Shown: positions 44,201 through 56,967 of the stretch, piece after piece | Position numbering within the stretch: the first letter of the stretch is position 1 | Layout of the letters: every line of letters starts with the position of its first letter | NCBI RefSeq assembly: GCF_965638725.1 | Contig: NC_134970.1 | Span: forward strand, 501,001-565,000 | Source: Aptenodytes patagonicus | Taxonomy: Eukaryota > Chordata > Aves > Sphenisciformes > Spheniscidae | Direction: 5' to 3' | DNA length: 64,000 nucleotides | Notes under the pieces: generated by a model | What the model saw: the letters and a program-made list of their open reading frames with translations, nothing else | Database searches by the model: none | What the model was told of the DNA's origin: nothing | Translations under genes and position numbers: made by a program

Positions 44201-47200
44201 GATGTAAAGAAGATGTGTACAATCAGTGAGCCCTTCAAAAACACCCCTTGCCGCACAGAGGCATGAGGCTACAGGGCAAGGCACATGTGCTCATGTTGGG
44301 GCGGGTGGTGGAACAGTTTGTGGCTCACAGCCCCAACTTCTTCGTCAGTGTTACTGCCTTTGGTGGGTGACAGTGGTGCAAAATTGCCTGTGGCCAGAAT
44401 CGCCTTGCCTGACACCAATGCACAGGCAGGAAGCCTTGCACAGCAGCACAGCTCAGACCCACTGCAGCGGCGAGCAACAGGGCAGGTCAATGCGGGCTGG
44501 TTCACCCTCGGGAGCTCCATGTGTTTTGGGACTCTCCTGCGCTCATGACCCTTCTTTGATAGATGGTAGATGGAAGGTTTCCTTCATTCTCCACAGTGAC
44601 CGAGGGCTCTGTGCAACCCATCTGCAGAAGAACAGACCTTCACAAGGGGTTTGTTCTTTGGCCAGCTGCCACAGATGTGCCAAGCTGCACACTGGAGAGC
44701 TGGATCAGCTGTTGCGACATCACCCCCAAGCTCCCAGATGCACTGCAAGAACTGGTGGTCTCTGGGAGCAGATCTCAACTCAAGCCCAGCTCCATGGCTT
44801 GGGTCTTCCTTTGGGAGGTTTGCACACCATTGGTTTCAGGTTGCTTAATTTAATTTAGGTGCCTAAATTTCAACTATATAAAAGCCCTTCTAAGTCCTTA
44901 ATGGGCTCATTGGATAGAAGTAAGATTCAGAAAGAGGGATGACTTTATTTCTGCTAGTGAACTATGAAATATGTCTCCATGTCTGATCTGAATGCTGTTT
45001 TAGGGTGTCTATGGGCCAAGAGCATACATTGCAACACAGGGTCCTCTCCCCACTACTGTCATTGACTTTTGGAGGATGATTTGGGAGTATGAAGTCCTGG
45101 TAAGGTGCAGATTTATATGCCTTTTTTTTTTTTTTTTAAATAGAAAAGTTGTCTGTACAGCCAGCCAGAAGTCCCTTTTGACTAAGCAGACAGTGGGAGT
45201 GTCAGGGTTTCACTCCAGATGTTGTGTGTGCCCCGCATCCTTCCCGTGAGCCTCCTCCACACTCTGCTGAGACAGGAGTCTGCTTGTGGCTGTCTCTGCA
45301 TTCGGGCTCTGAGTGGGAAAGGTCCTCGCACCCGGGCTGTGGATGATGTCCTGAGTTTGATTTGCCCAGCAGTCTGGGACTCTGGGGAAGGCAGCCCACA
45401 GAACTTGCTCATTGCTGATAAGTGCCCGCAAGTGATGAGTTTGATTTTGCTGCCTGGATAAGAAACTGGTGTTCAGACTTTTCTAATGAACCTTCTTTCT
45501 GCAGGTTGTGGTCATGGCTTGTATGGAGTTTGAAATGGGAAAGGTGAGTAACGTGTCAGAGATGGCTCCTGCCGTGACAGTGCCAGGGCGGGGTGGCGAG
45601 ACGCAGATTTTTATTAAATCTTATTAGTGACAGTGAGTTTCTGTTTGATACAAGCTGTTTCCTGAGTCTCCAGCTGCAGATTCTTAAACCATTTCCAGTA
45701 GTGTAGCTAGCCTCTTTGGAAGGGAAAAACCAGCAATGGTGGCTCCAGGGAAGGGGAGACTGGAGCTGGCCAGCAGCAAGAGCCGGGCCTCCCCCCAGCA
45801 TGAGTTTTGTCCGGCAGAGTGAGACAAGAGGCAGTGCGGGTGGGCCGGTGGTGAATAACCAAACTGTCCTGCTTCTCGCAACAGAAGAAATGTGAGCAGT
45901 ACTGGGCAGAGGTGGGCGGCTCTCCCCTGCAGTGTGGTCCTTTCTCCGTCGCCTGTGTGAGTACAGCTGCCGCGAGCACCATGTCACATCACGTGCACTG
46001 GAAACTCATGTCATCTGCAGAAAATATGACTCTCAACTTCTTGTTCTGCAGGAAGCTGAAGAGAAGAAAAATGAGTATGTGATTAGGACTTTAAAGGTGA
46101 CCCTGAATGGGGTAAGTAGGAAAGGTCAAGGCAGGAAATGCATCTTGGCTAGCTTTATTATATAAATATTAAAATATGGCACACTTTGTGCAGAAAATTT
46201 TACGCTGCTCAGCCTGCTATTTGATATTTGACAGTATGAAGAAAGTAAACAATTAATTAACTCAAACCTCAATTTCTGAAGCTGTTTGTCAGTTGTGGCA
46301 AATCAGACCCTGGGTAAGTGAGGCCAACAGGTAACCTGAAGAATGTCATGAAATGGCAATGCTTCTTTTGTAGCAAGAACAGCTGCAGTCTGCACCTCTA
46401 ACCTTTGCCTACCGATGCAGAAGGGAACTGGAGATGTCTGCAGCATGCCAGCTTCCCCCTACCATGCCGACATCCCAGTCTGCCTGCAGGAGCCGCGGCA
46501 GCATCCCCTCAGTGGGGCAGGCCAGCCCTGGACCCTGCCAGTGCTCTTCTCCTCTTGCAGGAAATCCGCACCGTCCACCAGTTCCACTATAAAAACTGGC
46601 CGGACCACGACGTCCCCTCGTCCATTGACCCCATCCTGGAGCTCATCAGCGAGATTCGCTGCTACCAGCCGGATGACAGCATCCCCATCTGCATCCACTG
46701 CAGGTGGGTGAGCTGGTCACCAGTGGGGAAGGGCTGCCGGCCCCCTGGCCCCCCGTGCTCTCGCTTCCCAAGTGGCCACAGGCAGGGTGGCAGCTGGCGC
46801 AAGCCAGCAGCCAAGCTCCTCTCGTAGGAAGTCCTAAGGCAAATGTGTCCTCTGAGGACAGCTAGCACGGCCAGGTGGCAGGAAAGGAGACAGCAGCAGG
46901 CCAGCGACAGCACGTGTAGTTAAGAGACCACCAACACTGGACATGTCCACGTGTGGGCTGGTTGCCACAGGAGGACTGAGATCTGTTTGCAGGAGCACGA
47001 GATGTGCCTTCCAGCCTGCAGCAGAGCTGTGGGCAGGTGCTGCCTTACATGGGGTGGGTGAAGCTGCAGCAGGAGCAGCAGGGCCGTCGTGTGGGTCTGC
47101 ACCCTCCGCGATGTGGGATGGGAGGGTCACAGAAGGCTGTGGATCTTTTTCAAATATCCTTGTCAGAAAATACAGCGTGCCCATCCTTTGACCTCTGCTA

Positions 47201-50200
47201 GCAACCCTGCTGTGACTGTCATTGCAGTGCTGGCTGCGGGAGAACAGGAGTCATCTGTGCAATCGACTTCACCCAGAAGCTGCTGAAGGATGGAGTGAGT
47301 GCCAGCCCGGTCTGCGTTTTCGAACAGCGCCTGCATGCAGCACCGCTGCATGTCTCTGTCTCTCCCTCCCCTTCTCTCTCCCTTTACTCTCCCTTTCACC
47401 CCCCTCTGACTGCATGCAGATGTATTTCAGATGACAGCCATGAATGGGAACTCCCCGCAGCCTGACTGGAGAACGGCAGTGGCCAAACCGCTGATACCCC
47501 ATTCCCCATTTGTGCTGCTTCTCTCTCTTTAGGCTCTGCATCATCCATGCACTGTCCGTTGCCGTTGCTCCCCTCCCCATCCCAATGCAAATAGCCCCCG
47601 ATGCTTGTACTGATGGGGCAGAATCCTCCCTCCTGTTGCTCCCTCTGGCAGGACCTTCGGATCAGGGAGCTCGGCTCTGCGCTGGCCTTCAGTCTTCAAT
47701 ACAAGTTTACTGTCTATCTGTCTCTCCGCACTTAAGCATCAGAAATCCAGGGTTTCCAAACTAACACCTTGCTTTACTCTGACTCTTCAATAAAAACATA
47801 TGTTTTAACAGTGAAGTAATCCCTGGCCTTGCAGCAGGTTGCTGGGACTCTGAGGAGTGGCTGTTTTCTGTGCCGCAATAACCCTGGATGCATTGATCTG
47901 GGAAATCGGTGTCTTGCCCTTCGTGCTATTCAGAGCTGTTACCAATGCTGTTATAAAAAGGGTATTTTCTGTGGAGTGCAAGACAGGAGGGAGGAGGCAA
48001 GCTGGTTCATAATCAAAAATGGCACTCTAAGCAGGTCCTTTGTTAAAAATTCTTGCAATAGTAGGCCTCAATTTTGGACACTGCTCTAAACTGCATCACG
48101 ATTGGAAGCTGCTTGGAATTAGACCTGTCTGTAATTTTTCACCTTTTCTCTTTCTTGCAAGATTGTTCCAGTGAACTTCAGTATTTTTAGTCTGATCCAG
48201 GAAATGCGCACGCAAAGGCCTTCCATAGTGCAGACCAAGGTATGTTCAGGACATTTTGCCAACTAGTATACTCCCCATACTGGGACCTCAGCTTTTCCCC
48301 AGGAGGGTTTGCAGTAGGGAAACACAGAGCGGTTGTGCTGCTGGGAACTGGGGCCTGTAGATGTTCTGTAAGGTCCCTTTTCTGAACAGAAGAATAATTT
48401 TGCAGAAATTAATTTGGTAGCTGACCATTTCCTTGTAGACAGCTGGAATAGCTTAGTGTTTGCAGTCTGATTTGTTGAACGCTTACGCTGTGAAACAAGG
48501 GACTGTCCAGGAAATAAAGTGGGAACTCTTCTCAGCTGAGATAGACTGAGGAGGAAGCTCAGTGAAGAATAGCGTTGTTTGTGCACCCGAAAAAACCCCA
48601 AATGCTTCAGTCTGAACCCTCTGAAAGTTGTGGCTTCTACCTCTTCTGAGAATTTACCCTGCCAATGGACTGGAAAGTGGCAGCTTCTCTCGGGGGCTGA
48701 TGCTTGATTTGGGTAACAGGTGGCCATTTACAAGTACTGCAGGTGCTGGCTCTCATGTCTGTTTTATTTGTCTGGAACGCAGGAGCAGTATGAGCTGGTT
48801 TATGATGCGGTGATTGAGCTCTTCAAAAGGCAGATTAAAGCACTCAATGCCCAGGAAGATTCTGCTGCTTCACAGGTAAAAGTCCCCAGGGCATGCCAGC
48901 TCTAACCTAGATTCCTACTGCAGAGGTCTCCTCTGCAGACCTGGAATGAATCGCCATGTTTTCTGCTATCCTTTATGCCCAAACTGAGCCTCTTTTCAAG
49001 TTAACCCATGAGAATCCAGCTGTTTCCCTGAATGTGCAATGCTTATCACAGGATTTGGCCCCAAGCGAGAGCTAAGTTGTCTTTGGTCTCAAAACCATTT
49101 TCTATATACTTTTATAATTGTTTAATGTAATAAGTGAATAGAAAAGCACCAACTTCCTACAGTAGCGGCTGATTTCCATGTGGATGTGCCAGTGAAACTT
49201 GTCTTCATGGAGTGCTTGCAAGCAACAGAGTGACTTTCAATCCAGGTTGGGAAGCTTGGGTGCACAAGGTGGTATGGCTAAAAGTGTTAGTCTGCAACAT
49301 GGTGGTATTCTAGTGAGGTAATTAGCATTACAGCCTGCCTGTGGGAGATAGTAGGCTAAAATATCTCATAGTCTTTCAAATCTGATAAACCTCTGAGGAA
49401 AAACAATGTGGTCTTGGTAGAAAGTTGCATATAAACAGGAACATCCAAAGCATCCATGGTTAAGCTTTTCTTTGTTCTTGCTGTTCTTCTGTGACTGCTG
49501 GCATGAACCTTACCTTGCCTGTGCAGCTGTTTGCAATCTGGCTGAAGTAAATGCATTGCCATTCTTAGGCAAAGGCTGAAAGGTTATAGTTAGCTTATTT
49601 TGTCAGAAGCTTTTGTCTAAAGAATTGGGAATGGTACCCTGCCATGGGACTCGTGCCGCAGTTTTTCCATAGGATTTGCAGGCTGTTCCAAGCCAGAGCT
49701 GAGTGAGAAAAGAGCTGAAAAGAGCCTCTTTCTATGTCTTGTGGACAGTCTGTAAGCAAAGGAGATGCAAGACGAGGTTGACACAAAATGCAGAAAAAGG
49801 TTCAAGTCCGGATGTGGTTTTGTAGCTCCTGGCCAAGCCTCTCGCCCGCCTAAACCTCACTGCCCTCTGAAAGCACTTTGCAGAGCATGGGGGCTGGTCA
49901 TGTGCTGAGGTGTCACAAATGAAACCAGGCTGAATGGCTGCATGGGGTCCTGAAGGCAGAGTTGTCTGCGTAGGCTGTTTTGCAGGTGTTTGAAACAGCT
50001 GCATGGTTGTACGGCGCTGTACTCTCATTTCAAAAAGGTGCTGACAGGAATTGCTGTTCAGAAGGATCTGTCCTCAGTTTTCAGCTCCAACTTGGTGTTT
50101 TCAAGTTGGTGTTTGTCACTTCCAAACTGCATTAATAATTAAAAGTAGCTGGCACAAACTCCAACTCCTGAAATAGCATGCTTGTGTTCTTTGCATTCTT

Positions 50201-53200
50201 CCTCCTCATTCTCTTGTTTTCGAATCTTTTCTTTTGCTAGGTACAAACAAGGCATCCTGTAGCCAAGCCACTTCTGACTCCAGTGGAAGATATTTATTCT
50301 CTGAGATTACTAACCTGGTAAGACCACAGCACAAATATCCCCTGGGTTAGTATTTTCAGTCACGCATACGATTTCAGGAAGATGCATTTTTTTATGTGTG
50401 CTTTGTGACAGAGTTCTGTTTGAATGTTGCATTTCAGTTGTCAGCAGGACCTGCAGCCTCCCTTGAGTCCTAACATAACATAACTCCTGCTCTTCTCACT
50501 GATGTGTCTCTGAGACTAAGTCTCAGCCTCTTCCCTGCATGCCATTATCTGTCCCCCTCTTCTGCCCTTGGGTCTGTTTCATGTTGTGCTTACACGGTGT
50601 TTCACATACGAACTGGAAACACATCACAGAGCAGTATAAAAAAGGCTCATGCACGTGGAGACACCCCAATGCTGGTTCATCTCAGCCCTCTGCCTGGAGC
50701 TGTGTATCCTGCAGGATGCCCCCCTCCTGGTCCCATCTTTCATCTGCATGTGCCACTCCAGTGCCTCTTGCTGTAGGAACAGCAAGCCTGAGGAGTCTAG
50801 CCTCCTGTCACGGGCAGCTTCAGAGGGTGGCGGGATCTTTCTGTGGGCATGTTTGTTTGCAGTGTCTGCTTTCTGTAAATAATTTTGCTTTTTGGTATAG
50901 TCTGCATTGAGGTGGTAGTTTACCTGTGTAAAGGAGCCTCCTCTGTTCACCTTTAATGGTGTTAAAATGGGGCACCAGGGTGCACAGTCCTTCCCTGTCC
51001 TCCTTGCTTGAGGCTGAACCAGGCTCTACGTTCCTGGAGGACGGATCTGCTCTTAGGAGCAATGTTGTGGGGCCTTGTTAGTAGGCTAACAGAGATTTCT
51101 GAGTACTAGATGGCTTTGACTTCACATCATGGTGCTTTATTCCAGCTCAGAGCGAGAGGAACAGAATGTGCATCAACGCCTTCCTCCGGTGGTACAAACC
51201 AAAGCATCCCTGACATCGTTGTCTGCCATGGGAGTACACGACAGCTCTGGACGTGGGGTCCCTCCCATCAGACAGGCCATCTCCTTTGGCACTTTGAACT
51301 TCATCAACCGCAGGAAGGCAGCTGCCGCTGAGAAATGGGGCGCTGGGAATGCTCACCAGAAACACCGCAGTTTGGAGTTCAACAGCATCTCTCCTGAGCA
51401 GCTGCTTCTGAACCTGGAACCAAAGGGAGCAGGCAGGAGATGGCCTCGTGGCAGAGCACCTCTGACACGGACTGCATCGACCCCTTTTGTGCTGGCGCAG
51501 CAGGGAGAAGGCTGGGAATGGGATGGAGGGGGTGCAAAGCCTGTTTTGAGTTCACGGTTGCCAAATGCCTGTTACTCAAGCTTTCAGGGGAAGAAGCAGG
51601 ACGGATTTTCCCCTGTTGAGCTGAACCACTCGAGCCGAGATGCAGACAGCCCCCCAAGCTGCAGGAACCATGGGCAAAGTCCTTACCCTTTCTTCTGCTC
51701 TGCAGAAGACCCCTACTTCTCTTCACTCTCTCCAGAGGACCCCATGTCCCCGGTGCTTACTGAGTGCTTTGCGGAGGGGCAGGATGCATTTCTCCCTTCT
51801 TGCTCTGTGAGTGCCCCACTGCAGCCTGCCACGGCCAGCTCCCCACCACCCAGGCCTGTGTCCCACCACACTCCCCTGCTGAACGGCGAGAGGATATCCT
51901 CCCCGAGTAAGTGGTGCAACACTGCAGCAAGCTGAGCTTGGTCACTCTGGATTTCGGTGTGCTGGAGGGAGTGGCGGGTGTTGTCTTTTGGCGTACGGGC
52001 AGGGCTGTAGCTGCTCCTCGGGACTGTGTTCCCGCAAAAGCTGAAGGAGCAACTGGTTTCATCCTCACACTCATTTCATCCTGCCTTAAATTTTTCCCAT
52101 AAAAATAAACAATGTTTTTAGAACAGCATGATCTTGGGTTTCGCGTTACACAGCTGCTCTGGACTACTGTGTCACCTTGCTATGGCTCTCACAGGAAGGC
52201 AGGGATTGGTGCTGACCAATTCTTAAAACAGGGTGCTCCAAGAAGCATTCAGGAAACTCCCAGAAATGGTTTTCTTTGAGGATCTCGTTTCCAGGTCAAA
52301 AAACACTCCTTTCCACAGAGTGTTGTGCAGGGGGACGCTGACATCCCACTGAGACTGAGAGAACCAGGACTTCAACATTAGTGTTTTGCCCAGATCTGTA
52401 GCCTTAAAACCATCACCCACCATATGAAGGGGGTAGAATTATTCCTTGGTCTGGTCAGTCCTGGCCCAGTCAGGCATTTCCCGCTGTCTGCAGCTTTGGC
52501 ATTTTCTCAGCTTTGTCCTGCTCAGGCCCTTCAGGATTCAGTGTCACAGAAGTGTGCTCGTTATCTAGATGCTAGAGACTCTCGGAAAGCTATGGGAGCT
52601 GCAGCACAAGCCAAGCAGCAATGGTACCACCAGCTGTGAGCTTGTCTGTGTGCTGGGGGTACGCTCATCGTTTTCCCCTGTGCAATGGGAATTCTGCTGC
52701 CGACACTGCTGGAAGTGTGTCCTTGGGGCCACATAGCTAGCAGCAGGTGAATTGGTGCTGAGGACTATTTGGATTTTTAACTACATTTTAGAGGTGTTTA
52801 ACCATCATCTCCGGTGCATGGCTGGGCAAGAGCAGTCAGCTCTCAGAGCCTCTGCAGAGGTCTGTAGTTCTCCTGCTGTGTCGTGCCATGTAGGTAATCT
52901 GTCCATGTCTCCCCAATCAGCCACCCTGCCACAGCCAGATGATGATGATGATCCTCCACCCCTGCCCGAGCGAACCCCCGAGTCCTTTATTGTGGCCAGT
53001 GAATCTGGTAAGTGCATTTAACAAAGGGGCTGAGAAGTACTCTGAGGGCTCCTCCCATGTTTGTGTGGTATCGTAGCATCCAGCAGTGCCTTTGCTCTGA
53101 CTGTCTGGGATGAGAAATGACCTCTCTTGTGTTCAATTGTTTCTAGGACAACTTCCTCTGGCCACTTCTGATTTTCAGCTTGCAGCCAGAAATACAAATA

Positions 53201-56200
53201 TCGGAACCTCTTTGGAGTGGAGTGGCGAGTCTCATTCAGAGGTGTTTAACGACTCAGTGAGACTGAGACCATGTAAGGTAAGTAAGCGGCTTTTTGTCTC
53301 TTCTCCAGCACTATCACTATGCCAATTTCCTTATCGTGTTTCCTTCTGTGAGAAAGACCCTAGTTTTGGCACTGTGTACTTTCCATAAATTATTTCAGGG
53401 TTCAGGACTGGGAGGAAGATGTGGTATCAGTCAGGCTCTTCCATATCAATATCTACTTTACTCCAAACATTATTTTTTGGGGTCCTAAATCCCATACAAG
53501 GTAGTAAAAATATTGTTCCTATTTTAGAGAAGGATAATGAAAACAGGGAGTTAGTGGTCCCCTGAGGTTCACACCGCCCTGTGGAACAGGCAGGAGCTGA
53601 ACAAAGTTTAGGCATCTGTTGATCATCCCATAGTTGAAGTATAGCTTTGCAAAGTGAAACTATAATGCGTAAGTCTATCTTCCATTACATGCTCAGCATG
53701 GAGGTGTGTGGGTGTTTGCACGTAACATAATTTCTTTGTCTTCTCTGGCTTGCTTGTGTGCAAGAGAACAACATTTGGTTGTGGGACTTTCAAATACCTT
53801 CCTTGTTTTTTGTTTCCAGAGTGTGAAGCTTCGGAGCCCACAAACAGGTATGTTTAATGCTGGGATAAGCTATCTTTGGAAATAAGGTCTGCTTTTTACT
53901 GAAGCTGCTTTACCATATTTAGTAAATGTCTTTAGGATCTGTGCTCAGTCCAACGGAAATTTTGTGTTGCTAAATAGTTCTGCAACTAAATAGTTCTAAA
54001 CAGAACTAGACAGTTCTGCAACCAAATGAACTGGTAGTTTTGTATTTCCTAATCAGCTCCTGCCTCACCCTGTACATGACGATGTCCCTCGCAGCCTCCT
54101 CAGGCTGAGGGTTGTCACATCTTTTGCTGCATGTTGTGTGTTTCCTTTGAGATGATTGAGATATGCCGATTAGAGTGCTGTGGAGCTCTCAGGGAACTGA
54201 GATAGATATATATATATATAAAAAAATATATATATATATTCAAAACTAGGTAACCAACCCTTTTATCTTTGCTTTCTTAGAGACAACCTGGGATCGTTCT
54301 AACTCTCCTCCCCCGCTTCCTGAAAGAACCCCGGAGTCATTTGTTCTTGCTGATGCAGCGAGTAAGTGAGGAGTTCTTTTCTCGGCATGTAACTGAGATT
54401 TTATACTTACACTTAAACCTGTAGATAGCTGAGGAGATCGTGGCCTGCTTGTTCAAAGCATTGCCAACGGTAGTGCTTCAGGACTTAACTGCAGGAGAGT
54501 TCAGCAGGTATAAAGAAACTAAACCCAAGTAGGGGACCTGCTGGAAATTTCTAGAACTGCTGCATTAGAGGAAATGAAAAGCAACAACAAAGCACTTAGA
54601 AAAAAGCAGGATTTATGAATGACCGCTGAAAATGTTCTGATGTGTGTTCCCAGGTCTGCAGCCTGCTGGAAGAAATTCTATGACGAGTCCTCCGGGCTTG
54701 GAGAACAATGCTTCCAAAACATCATCAAAAGAGCCTGTGAAATGCTTCAGGAGAAGCAAGGTAAAAGAAACAAGACAAAACAAAAGCTATTGAAAATGGA
54801 GGGGGTGACAAGAAGAGATCGTTCTAGCTACAGATACTGCTACTTTCTCACTGCTAACCTTGTGAAAACTGCCTGCTTTGAGACCACTCATGTTTAGGGG
54901 AAGGAAACAAGACTAATAAAAACATTCTGTTGTAGAACTGCAAACAAAACCACTGTCTGCACTAGGAACCGAGTAACACAGCCATACCCATGTGAATGGT
55001 TATGCCTTGGCACTCCACCTGAAGTGCCAGGTCCTCTTGGAAAAAGTTGCTCGAGTGGAGTCTGAATTCCCGTGGACAGACTCTGCTCATCACCAGTCTC
55101 CTCTTGTTGTGGCCCTAATTATCCTCATGAGCCAATTGTCCTTCGGGATGTTAGGGTTGAGCAGAAAAGCATTTGAGGAAAACAGCAAGAATAATACAAA
55201 CTGGAGGCATTTGGGCTGGCTAGAAAAAAGCCAGAGACCAAGTGAATGGCAGAAGTCTGCATTTCAGTCTCAGATGCTAGGCACGATACTTTTTATGAGA
55301 TGTGATACATGTATATTTATCAGTGAATTCCCTTTATCATAGAAGCTGATCTACTGCTTGCTACATTTTTTTCCAACAAGCCTTCTTCTTTTTTCTCCTA
55401 CAGAGCTTGAAAATATTGAAAAATGTGAGAAAAAGTAAGTCTTTCAGGCTAATGTGCATCTTGCTGATGGCTTTAAGCAAGTATATAAAGAAATATGTGG
55501 GACTGAATTTTCAAGAACCTTAAACTTGTCAAATGTGAAACGCCCTGCACATCTGGCTACTTTGGAGTAGGACATAGAGAGTTGCGCTGGCTGAGTACCA
55601 TCTCATCTGGATAGCAATAGTTGTTTTAGTTGTAAGGATACTGTGGTGCCCTTGCAATGCCCTTTGGGTACCATGGGGACAGCTCTGGTGTACCCAAATC
55701 ACCAAATTCTTCAGGTCATTCAAACCAGTGTTGTGGGACAAATACTTTAAAAATGGGGGATAGGGGTGCTGTGGGGAATGTGAGCCCCATCCTGGATTCT
55801 GCCCAGTCTATTTGGAGCACAAATAAGGAGTTTGTCATTAAGTTCCCTTTGATCTAAAATTAAAATGCTTATCTTGAAAACAGGACTGCTAAAACCTGTT
55901 TAAAGCCCTTCTGAGCAAACATTTTCTGAGTGGATTGTGCTGCAATAGTACACTCGCTCCCTGCTATGAGCAAATGATGTCGTTAAAACTGTGTGGCATT
56001 CAAGCTCTGCTAGTGTGCAAAGTACTTAACTTTGTCTTGTGCTGAAATAGCATTCGTGCCTAGAGTTATCGCACATGTGGCAGTACGTGTTTTCCCATAG
56101 GTGTGTCCGAGTCCAGCTCTTGAGGGAATTACCATAGTGACTAACTACTTCAGTCTCATTTTTTATTTCTAGGCATCTGTAGTCCATCTTCACTGACAAA

Positions 56201-56967
56201 ACCATCAGAATCTGCCCCGTCAAACCATTCGAGGTCTTTCCTTAACTTTGGTATGTTTTTCTCTTTGTGTTTTGGTGTAGGAAGCACCTGTTTTTTGAAA
56301 GTCTAAATGCGGGTACCAGGCTGAATGCTAACAAATTACAAACATTATAAATAATGCTTATTATTTTTTACACATTTACAACTTTATCCACGAACTGTTT
56401 AAAGAACAGGTAAGGATGGAAAACACAAACCCTAAAACCTACTCTGACAAATGTTTCTCGGTGTGTGAAGAGTCTGAAGCGTGTATTTGGCTTTCCTGTA
56501 TCTGAAAGCCTTTATGTGGCAACAGAGACAGCGGAAGACAAAGACAAAGCTGTAGCATTGCCACTAGGCTGCTGCCTTATGTTGTGTAATATGGCAGAGG
56601 AGAAATACCATGTTTTCCATTTGAAATTCTTCTACTAGAGAGTAGTTGTTTATTACATTAGGCATAAAATCCAGTTATCTTGATATTCATGCTATAATGA
56701 CAGTATTTGTCAGATAGACACACTGATAGACTGCTTTTGCACCAGCTGACTTACAACTACAGGATGTTCTACCATATCATAAAGTTCGGGAAAGAACTGA
56801 AATTACAAGTATTTTCAAATACTGTATTATCTTAAGGAATTACATCATCAACATCTATAACATACAGACTTTGTTGCATTAAAAAAATTAATCTTTTCCT
56901 AGGCTTTGCAAATCGATTTTCAAAACCTAAAGGACCAAGAAATCCACCACCAGCATGGAATATTTAG
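38201..56967 (+). CDS. PTPN22: PTPN22 (LYP/PEP), lymphoid tyrosine phosphatase
   Basis: Cytosolic tyrosine phosphatase that restrains antigen-receptor signalling by dephosphorylating LCK, FYN and ZAP70. Exons: 38201-38287, 42182-42290, 43972-44048, 45004-45099, 45505-45543, 45885-45956, 46052-46111, 46561-46703, 47228-47294, 48162-48239, 48783-48875, 50241-50317, 51146-51906, 52921-53007, 53147-53277, 53820-53847, 54281-54361, 54654-54760, 55404-55434, 56173-56250, 56903-56967. Sum 2,367 nt, 788 aa (human 807 from memory). PTP domain about 24-289: S35, redox C129, WPD loop D195 and signature [10 protein letters not shown] with C227 all keep human numbering. The interdomain is diverged. P1 [12 protein letters not shown] has R604 at the place of human R620, P2 is nearly the same motif, and the C-terminal homology box ends NPPPAWNI. 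Confidence 0.97.
38288..42181 (+). other. PTPN22 intron 1, 3.9 kb
   Basis: No exon or repeat family is recognised. It contains a 184-codon open frame (38541-39095) without family resemblance and an isolated AATAAA at 40315-40320. Lymphoid enhancers often lie in such introns, but nothing in the sequence proves one. Confidence 0.6.
42950..43777 (-). mobile_element. CR1 LINE, 5'-truncated, in PTPN22 intron 2
   Basis: Avian CR1 retrotransposon inserted antisense to PTPN22. Read on the minus strand it starts inside the reverse-transcriptase ORF: an open 168-codon tail of ORF2 (43777-43271) with the typical [35 protein letters not shown] and [18 protein letters not shown] blocks. It continues through the conserved 3' UTR (GGTTGGACTAGATGACCT) to a terminal repeat of ATTCTATGAT type. 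A 7-base direct repeat TGTGTAG flanks it (42943-42949 and 43778-43784). The open ORF end and clean 3' end suggest a comparatively young copy. Confidence 0.95.
44049..45003 (+). other. PTPN22 intron 3
   Basis: About 0.95 kb. From 44226 to about 44858 it has few stops in several frames on both strands (longest 210 codons), which I cannot tie to a gene or repeat. The other PTPN22 introns over 300 nt (45100-45504, 45544-45884, 46112-46560, 47295-48161, 48240-48782, 48876-50240, 50318-51145, 51907-52920, 53278-53819, 53848-54280, 54761-55403, 55435-56172, 56251-56902) hold unique sequence, microsatellites and pyrimidine tracts. Confidence 0.5.
46561..47294 (+). CDS. PTPN22: PTPN22 exons 8-9: WPD loop and PTP signature
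   Basis: Exon 8 (46561-46703) encodes the [10 protein letters not shown] loop with general acid D195 and ends within the Ser codon after HC227. Exon 9 (47228-47294) completes the P-loop SAGCGRTGV. The intervening 524-nt intron splits the catalytic signature itself, in phase 2. Confidence 0.95.
47340..47405. repeat. Pyrimidine-rich tract in PTPN22 intron 9
   Basis: Stretch made almost only of C and T (CTCT, CCCTT and CCCCCC motifs), a simple-sequence polypyrimidine tract starting 45 bases behind exon 9. Confidence 0.75.
51146..51906 (+). CDS. PTPN22: PTPN22 exon 13, large interdomain exon
   Basis: 761-nt exon encoding most of the low-complexity region between the catalytic domain and the proline motifs. 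Identity with mammalian LYP is patchy but recognisable in short blocks such as QSLDL-like, [13 protein letters not shown] (TRTKSTPFELIQQ in human), SPVELNHS and [12 protein letters not shown]. Its donor is A|GTAAGT at 51907; reading through it gives nine extra codons and a stop. Confidence 0.93.
52104..52109 (+). terminator. Intronic AATAAA in PTPN22 intron 13
   Basis: Canonical hexamer about 200 bases behind exon 13, followed by a T-rich stretch (GTTTTTAG). It could end a truncated transcript that reads through the exon 13 donor. There is no direct evidence of use. Confidence 0.35.
54205..54240. repeat. (TA)n microsatellite in PTPN22 intron 16
   Basis: Two TA runs separated by a short A stretch, about 40 bases before the acceptor of exon 17. 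Likely length-polymorphic. Confidence 0.9.
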
